From contig NZ_CP031455.1 in the NCBI RefSeq assembly GCF_003391135.1, positions 4,820,001 to 4,884,000 of the forward strand: a DNA stretch of 64,000 bases, read 5' to 3'. Shown one piece after another: positions 59,385 to 64,000 of this stretch. Position numbers and translations under genes: made by a program. The DNA is from Streptoverticillium olivoreticuli subsp. olivoreticuli. Lineage in GTDB: Bacteria > Actinomycetota > Actinomycetes > Streptomycetales > Streptomycetaceae. How positions within the stretch are numbered: position 1 is the stretch's first letter; the number at the start of each line of letters is the position of its first letter. The notes under the pieces were generated by a model. That model worked only from the letters and a program-made list of their open reading frames with translations, made no database searches and had not been told where the DNA came from.

Positions 59385-60452
59385 TCAGCTTCCGTACTCA
59401 CCGGTCAGGGCCACGGCCTCGGCGTGGTCGCCACGCTCGGTGATCTCGCCCGCCACCCAGGACTCCACGCCCCGGTCGGCGAAGGTGGCCAGCGCCACGT
59501 CGACGGACTCCTGCGGCACGACCGCGATCATGCCGACGCCCATGTTGAGCGTCTTCTCCAGCTCCAGCCGCTCGACCCCGCCCAGCCGGCCGACCAGGTC
59601 GAAGACGGCGCCCGGCGCCCAGGTCGAGCGGTCGACGGTGGCGTGCAGCCCGGCCGGGATCACCCGGGCCAGGTTGTTGGCGAGCCCGCCGCCGGTGATG
59701 TGCGAGAAGGCGTGCACCTCGGCCGTGCGGGTGAGCGCGAGGCAGTCGAGCGAATAGATCTTGGTGGGCTCCAGCAGCTCCTCGCCGAGGGTGCGGCCGA
59801 ACTCCGGAACCTCGCGGTCCAGCTCCCAGCCCGCCCGGTCGAAGAGCACATGGCGGACCAGCGAGTACCCGTTCGAGTGAAGTCCGGACGAGGCCATCGC
59901 GATGACCGCGTCACCCGTACGGATGCGATCGGCGCCCAGCACACGGTCGGCCTCGACCACGCCCGTGCCCGCGCCGGCCACGTCGAAGTCGTCCGCGGCG
60001 AGCAGGCCGGGGTGCTCGGCGGTCTCGCCGCCGACCAGCGCGCAGCCCGCGAGGACACAGCCCTCGGCGATGCCCTTGACGATCGCCGCGACCCGCTCCG
60101 GATAGACCTTGCCGACGCAGATGTAGTCCGTCATGAACAGCGGCTCGGCGCCGCAGACGACCAGGTCGTCCACGACCATGCCGACCAGGTCGTGGCCGAT
60201 GGTGTCGTAGACCCCCATCCGACGGGCGATGTCGACCTTCGTGCCGACGCCGTCGGTCGCGGAGGCGAGCAGCGGACGCTCGTACCGCTTGAGGGCGCTC
60301 GCGTCGAAGAGCCCGGCGAAGCCGCCGAGACCGCCGACGACCTCCGGGCGGGTGGCCTTCTTCACCCACTTCTTCATGAGCTCGACGGCGAGGTCGCCGG
60401 CTTCGATGTCGACGCCCGCGCTTGCGTAGCTGGCACCAGTGGTCTCAGACAT
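59385..60452 (-). CDS. purM: phosphoribosylformylglycinamidine cyclo-ligase PurM
   Basis: A 355-residue AIR synthetase, step five of purine synthesis (FGAM plus ATP to AIR). Typical blocks are YASAGVDIEAGDLAVELMKK, FAGLFDASALKRYERPLLAS, SATDGVGTK, GHDLVGMVVDDLVVCGAEPL and THI-type SHITGGGLANNL. Start ATG 60452, 40 bases after purF on the same strand, so they form an operon. Confidence 0.97.
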   Translation of the reverse strand: MSETTGASYASAGVDIEAGDLAVELMKKWVKKATRPEVVGGLGGFAGLFDASALKRYERPLLASATDGVGTKVDIARRMGVYDTIGHDLVGMVVDDLVVCGAEPLFMTDYICVGKVYPERVAAIVKGIAEGCVLAGCALVGGETAEHPGLLAADDFDVAGAGTGVVEADRVLGADRIRTGDAVIAMASSGLHSNGYSLVRHVLFDRAGWELDREVPEFGRTLGEELLEPTKIYSLDCLALTRTAEVHAFSHITGGGLANNLARVIPAGLHATVDRSTWAPGAVFDLVGRLGGVERLELEKTLNMGVGMIAVVPQESVDVALATFADRGVESWVAGEITERGDHAEAVALTGEYGS

Positions 60453-60492
60453 GTGTTTGAGAACTTTCGTGTCGTTCGGTACTGCGGAGGCG

Positions 60493-62010
60493 TTACGGGC
60501 GACGGAGCGCGTCGGCGGCGTCCGTGCCGCCGGCCAGCTCGGTCTCCAGAAGCTGCTTGCCGAGGAGCTCGGGGTCCGGCAGCGGCATCGGGTACTCGCC
60601 GTCGAAGCAGGCGCGGCAGAGGTCCGGCTTGGCGATGGTGGTCGCCTCGATCATGCCGTCGAGGGAGATGTACGCGAGGGAGTCCGCGCCCAGCGACTTG
60701 CCGATCTCCTCGACCGTCATGCCATTGGCTATCAGCTCGGCGCGGGTCGCGAAGTCGATGCCGAAGAAGCACGGCCACTTCACGGGCGGCGAGGAGATGC
60801 GCACGTGCACCTCGGCGGCGCCGGCCTCGCGGAGCATCCGCACCAGGGCGCGCTGGGTGTTGCCGCGGACGATCGAGTCGTCGACGACCACCAGGCGCTT
60901 GCCCCGGATGACCTCCTTGAGGGGGTTGAGCTTGAGCCGGATGCCGAGCTGGCGGATGGTCTGGCTCGGCTGGATGAAGGTCCGGCCGACGTAGGAGTTC
61001 TTCACCAGGCCGGTGCCGTACGGGATGCCGCTGGCCTCGGCGTAACCGACGGCGGCCGGCGTGCCGGACTCCGGGGTCGGTATCACCAGGTCGGCCTCGA
61101 CGGGGGCCTCGGCGGCGAGCCTGCGGCCCATCTCCACCCGGGAGAGGTAGACGTTGCGGCCCGCGATGTCGGTGTCGGGGCGCGCGAGGTAGACGTACTC
61201 GAAGACACAGCCCTTGGGCTTCGCTTCCGCGAAGCGGGAGGTCCGCAGGCCGTTCTCGTCGATGGCGACCAGCTCGCCGGGCTCCACCTCGCGGACGAAG
61301 GTGGCACCGCAGATGTCCAGGGCGGCGGTCTCGGAGGCCACCACCCAGCCGCGCTCCAGCCTGCCGAGGACCAGCGGGCGGATGCCCTGCGGGTCACGGG
61401 CGGCGTAGAGGGTGTGCTCGTCCATGAAGACGAGGCAGAAGGCGCCCTGGACGTCCGGGAGGACCTTGGTGGCCGCTTCCTCGATCGTCAGCGGCTTGCC
61501 GTCCGCGTCGGTCTGGCCCGCGAGCAGGGCCGTGACCAGGTCGGTGTCATTGGTCGCGGCGACCTGGGTGGCCCGGCCGTTGTCCTTGGGGAGGGCGGCG
61601 ACCATCTCGGCGAGCTGGGCGGTGTTGACCAGATTGCCGTTATGGCCGAGCGCGATCGAGCCGTTGGCGGTCGCCCGGAACGTCGGCTGCGCGTTCTCCC
61701 ACACCGACGCACCGGTGGTGGAGTAGCGGGCGTGACCGACCGCGATATGGCCCTGGAGGGAGCCGAGGGAGGTTTCGTCGAAGACCTGGGAGACAAGTCC
61801 CATGTCCTTGAAGACGAGGATCTGGGAGCCGTTGCTCACTGCGATGCCCGCGGACTCCTGTCCGCGGTGCTGCAGGGCATACAGCCCGAAATAGGTGAGC
61901 TTGGCGACCTCTTCACCCGGAGCCCAGACACCGAAGACGCCGCAAGCGTCCTGGGGGCCCTTCTCGCCGGGGAGCAGGTCGTGGTTGAGTCGTCCATCAC
62001 CACGAGGCAC
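60493..62010 (-). CDS. purF: amidophosphoribosyltransferase PurF
   Basis: A 505-residue enzyme making phosphoribosylamine from PRPP and glutamine, the first committed purine step. The propeptide precedes catalytic Cys in ACGVFGVWAPGEEVAKLTYF, as in other PurF enzymes with processed N-termini. The PRPP loop is RLVVVDDSIVRGNTQR. C-terminal Cys-rich LCRACFDGEYPMPLPD suggests the Fe-S-containing type. GTG 62010 coincides with the predicted transcription start, so translation may be leaderless. Confidence 0.97.
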   Translation of the reverse strand: MPRGDGRLNHDLLPGEKGPQDACGVFGVWAPGEEVAKLTYFGLYALQHRGQESAGIAVSNGSQILVFKDMGLVSQVFDETSLGSLQGHIAVGHARYSTTGASVWENAQPTFRATANGSIALGHNGNLVNTAQLAEMVAALPKDNGRATQVAATNDTDLVTALLAGQTDADGKPLTIEEAATKVLPDVQGAFCLVFMDEHTLYAARDPQGIRPLVLGRLERGWVVASETAALDICGATFVREVEPGELVAIDENGLRTSRFAEAKPKGCVFEYVYLARPDTDIAGRNVYLSRVEMGRRLAAEAPVEADLVIPTPESGTPAAVGYAEASGIPYGTGLVKNSYVGRTFIQPSQTIRQLGIRLKLNPLKEVIRGKRLVVVDDSIVRGNTQRALVRMLREAGAAEVHVRISSPPVKWPCFFGIDFATRAELIANGMTVEEIGKSLGADSLAYISLDGMIEATTIAKPDLCRACFDGEYPMPLPDPELLGKQLLETELAGGTDAADALRRP

Positions 62011-62016
62011 ACCTCG

Positions 62017-62046
62017 AGTCTATGGCAGGTGCGAGGTTCATCCGAA
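62017..62046 (-). promoter_or_regulatory. purF promoter, probable leaderless start
   Basis: On the minus strand, TTCGGA (62041-62046), an 18-base spacer and TAGACT (62017-62022) form a HrdB-type promoter. A start seven bases downstream falls on the G of the purF GTG at 62010, and no ribosome-binding site fits at usual spacing. Confidence 0.6.
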
Positions 62047-62154
62047 CCGGGGATGACCAGGGATGCCTCACACCACGGACAGCCACTCGGCGCGCACAGC
62101 GAATCACCTTTTCCGCTCAGGTGAGTTACCGCGTGGCGTTGCTCGGATGAGCAC

Positions 62155-62949
62155 TCATGTGAGCAACGGCAGTTGGGCGGAGATGTCGGCGCGTTCACCG
62201 CTCGCGGAGACCGCGGCCGCGTCGAGGGCGGTGGCCCAGTCCGTACGGCCGGTGGCCAGGCGCACCCAGGTGAGGGGGTCGGTCTCGACGACGTTGGGCG
62301 GGGTGCCTCGGGTGTGCTTGGGGCCCGCCACGCACTGCACGACCGCGAACGGCGGTACGCGGACCTCCACGGAGCCCCCGGGCGCCTTGAGGGCCAGCGA
62401 GTCCGCCAGCAGGCGGGTGACGGCGGCCAGGGCCTGCCGGTCGAACGGGATCTGCACGCCGAGCGCGGCGGCCAGATCGTCGCTGTGCACGACGAGTTCG
62501 ACGCATCTGGTGACGAGGAGGTCGTCGAGGCGCATCACGCCGGGGCGGGCCTGCAGCAGGCGCTCCGCGGGCACGCCGGAGGTCAGTTCGGCGAAGCGGT
62601 CCGCCACGTGGGCGAGGAGCGCGACGGGCTCCTCCGCGGCGGCCGCTTCCCGTACGGACGTGGCGACCCGCGTCGCGTATTCGGCCGTGACGAACGGCCA
62701 CTCGGCGAGCGTGATCTCCCGTGCCGGGGGCTCGGGTTGTTCGAGCCCTTGGGCGACGGAGCGGACGCCCAGGGCGATATGCGTGACCAGCTCCCGGACG
62801 GTCCAGTCGCCGAGCCGTGTGGGCAGCGCGAACCGGCCCTCGTCGAGGGCTTCGACGACGGCGCGTACGTTGCCGAGCTGCGCGATGACGGCCGCGCGGG
62901 TCCTGTCGAGGTCGTACGTTCGGGCACGCTTGCGCTGGGCGGGAGGCAT
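62155..62949 (-). CDS. maleylpyruvate isomerase / sterol-carrier family protein
   Basis: A 264-residue protein. N-terminal DinB/MPI-like helical bundle with VEALDEGRFALPTRLGDWTV and RELVTHIALGV (His ligand), LVVHSDDLAAALG. The C-terminal SCP2-like domain contains DPLTWVRLATGRTDWATALD. Actinobacterial members are linked to mycothiol chemistry, but this paralogue is unassigned. ATG 62949 is chosen; a GTG at 62967 with a good GGAGG lies inside a dispersed repeat and is a real alternative. Confidence 0.82.
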   Translation of the reverse strand: MPPAQRKRARTYDLDRTRAAVIAQLGNVRAVVEALDEGRFALPTRLGDWTVRELVTHIALGVRSVAQGLEQPEPPAREITLAEWPFVTAEYATRVATSVREAAAAEEPVALLAHVADRFAELTSGVPAERLLQARPGVMRLDDLLVTRCVELVVHSDDLAAALGVQIPFDRQALAAVTRLLADSLALKAPGGSVEVRVPPFAVVQCVAGPKHTRGTPPNVVETDPLTWVRLATGRTDWATALDAAAVSASGERADISAQLPLLT

Positions 62950-62954
62950 GAGGG

Positions 62955-63015
62955 GATTTTCCCCCACTCGCCCCCTCCCGCAACCGGGCTCCGGTCCTCG
63001 ATCGCCGTACGGGCC
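62955..63015. repeat. dispersed intergenic repeat, partial copy
   Basis: TTTTCCCCCACTCGCCCC, CCCGCAACCGGGCTCCGG and TCCTCGATCGCCGTACGGGC match 42275-42350 with a few changes and a deletion. Confidence 0.6.
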
Positions 63016-63037
63016 GGAAGTGCCCGGCCCGTACGGC
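63004..63037. terminator. purL terminator
   Basis: A perfect 14-bp stem (63004-63017 with 63024-63037) nine bases after the purL stop codon. Confidence 0.82.
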
Positions 63038-63046
63038 GTTCGTCCG

Positions 63047-64000
63047 CTAGGCCAGCAGAGCCGGGATCGTCGCTTCGTGCGCAGCGCGCAGTTCCGCGAG
63101 CGGGAGCTCGAAGTGGCCCTGGATGTCGATCACTTCGCCGTCCACCACGCCGATGCGCGCCGCCGGCAGGCCGCGGGCGCCGCACATGTCGCCGAAGCGG
63201 AGTTCCTCGCTGCGCGGTACGGCGACGACCGCCCGGCCCGCCGACTCCGAGAACAGGAACACGAAGGGGTCCAGTCCGTCGGGGACGACGATCCGCGCGC
63301 CCTTGCCGCCGCGCAGGCACGACTCGGCGAGGGCCTGGATCAGGCCGCCGTCGGAGAGGTCGTGCGCCGCGTCGACCATGCCGTCGCGGGAGGCGGCGAT
63401 CAGGATCTCGGCGAGCAGCTTCTCGCGCTCCAGGTCCACGGCCGGCGGCAGCCCGCCGAGGTGGTCGTGGACGACCTGCGACCAGGCCGAACCGCCCAGC
63501 TCCTCCTTGGTGTCACCCAGGAGGTAGAGCAGGTGGCCCTCTTCCGAGAAGGCCATCGGCGTACGGCGGTTGACGTCGTCGATCACGCCGAGCACCGCGA
63601 CCACGGGGGTCGGGTGGATGGCGGTCTCGCCGGTCTGGTTGTAGAGCGAGACGTTGCCGCCGGTGACGGGGGTGCCCAGCTCCAGGCAGCCGTCCGCCAG
63701 ACCGCGGGTGGCCTCGGCGAACTGCCACATGACGGCCGGGTCCTCGGGCGAGCCGAAGTTCAGGCAGTTGGAGATGGCGAGCGGCCGGGCGCCGGTGGCG
63801 GCCACGTTGCGGTACGACTCGGCGAGCGCGAGCTGCGCGCCGGCGTACGGGTCGAGCTTGGTGTAGCGGCCGTTGCCGTCGGTCGCGACCGCCACGCCCA
63901 GGTTGGTGTTCTCGTCGATGCGGACCATGCCCGAGTCCTCGGGCTGCGTCAGCACGGAGTTGCCCTGCACGAACCGGTCGTACTGATCGGTGATCCAGGA
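63047..64000 (-). CDS. purL: phosphoribosylformylglycinamidine synthase subunit PurL (3' part)
   Basis: C-terminal 317 residues of PurL, which turns FGAR plus glutamine-derived ammonia into FGAM (step four of purine synthesis). The frame continues through the right edge: the bases at 63970-64000 encode WITDQYDRFV, the conserved lead-in to QGNSVL. Motifs include SNCLNFGSPEDPAVMWQFAE, GTPVTGGNVSLYNQTGE and AAHDLSDGGLIQALAESCLR. An internal ATG is not a real start. It ends in a terminator hairpin and is on the same strand as purF/purM but separated by the MPI-like gene. Confidence 0.95.
   Translation of the reverse strand, partial: SWITDQYDRFVQGNSVLTQPEDSGMVRIDENTNLGVAVATDGNGRYTKLDPYAGAQLALAESYRNVAATGARPLAISNCLNFGSPEDPAVMWQFAEATRGLADGCLELGTPVTGGNVSLYNQTGETAIHPTPVVAVLGVIDDVNRRTPMAFSEEGHLLYLLGDTKEELGGSAWSQVVHDHLGGLPPAVDLEREKLLAEILIAASRDGMVDAAHDLSDGGLIQALAESCLRGGKGARIVVPDGLDPFVFLFSESAGRAVVAVPRSEELRFGDMCGARGLPAARIGVVDGEVIDIQGHFELPLAELRAAHEATIPALLA

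Overview
The window is chromosomal DNA of a high-GC actinomycete, almost certainly a Streptomyces. The evidence is recognisable bldC, atrA, valine dehydrogenase, DUF3073, a c-di-AMP riboswitch ahead of an M23 cell-wall hydrolase, a run of Streptomyces-type regulators (XRE-DUF5753 with DUF397, SpoIIE/PP2C phosphatases, anti-sigma-like ATPases), GTG starts and strong GC-rich hairpins. Gene order matches, from memory, the S. coelicolor core region descending from about SCO4122 to SCO4086.

Layout. Positions 1-596 hold the first bases of a 16S rRNA gene (minus strand, running off the left edge) and its leader and promoters. Positions 597-17943 are core genes: a MarR/MFS efflux pair, a PAS-PP2C-ATPase phosphatase, NDH-2, atrA, a sigma-like protein fused to membrane segments and an NPCBM domain, an asparagine-synthase-like protein, a sporulation-associated regulator, L-2-hydroxyglutarate oxidase, trmB and a PrsW protease. 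Positions 18017-34137 are an accessory island of lower GC content and a probable anti-phage or restriction island. Positions 34475-49943 return to core genes: an XRE/DUF397 pair, an anti-sigma-like ATPase, an aldo/keto reductase with an MFS sugar porter, the riboswitch-controlled peptidase, a second PP2C, two DEAD-box RNA helicases, a cold-shock protein, a DUF6227 protein, a decayed SDR gene, a lipoprotein and a small zincin. Positions 50118-54856 hold four tRNA genes and hrpA (a fifth tRNA, tRNA-Lys, lies at 46243). Positions 55051-64000 hold a DUF6274-type protein, bldC, a conserved hypothetical, vdh, DUF3073, purM, purF, a sterol-carrier/MPI-like protein and the 3' part of purL.

The most interesting part is the island. 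Its left operon (minus strand, genes overlapping or nearly so) encodes a NERD-domain SF1 helicase, a DrmA-like helicase, a DrmB (DUF1998) protein and a small UvrD-like ATPase. Divergently (plus strand, overlapping stop/start codons) runs a three-gene operon: a 1,194-residue fusion of a primary-type sigma-70 factor, a small helix-turn-helix and a GHKL (MutL/MORC/Hsp90-like) ATPase; an unknown 330-residue protein; and a DUF6339-like protein. Convergent to it is a coupled operon of a Vsr-type endonuclease and two C5-cytosine methyltransferases, one of which lacks the catalytic Pro-Cys motif. I infer one multi-component defence system combining a DISARM-like drmA-drmB core (without the phospholipase-D gene drmC) with a sigma-GHKL module and a Vsr/twin-methyltransferase module. 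This combination is not one I recognise as a described system.

Limits: everything is read from sequence by eye. Start codons are chosen by ribosome-binding sites and overlaps. No similarity search, GC calculation or structure prediction was run.
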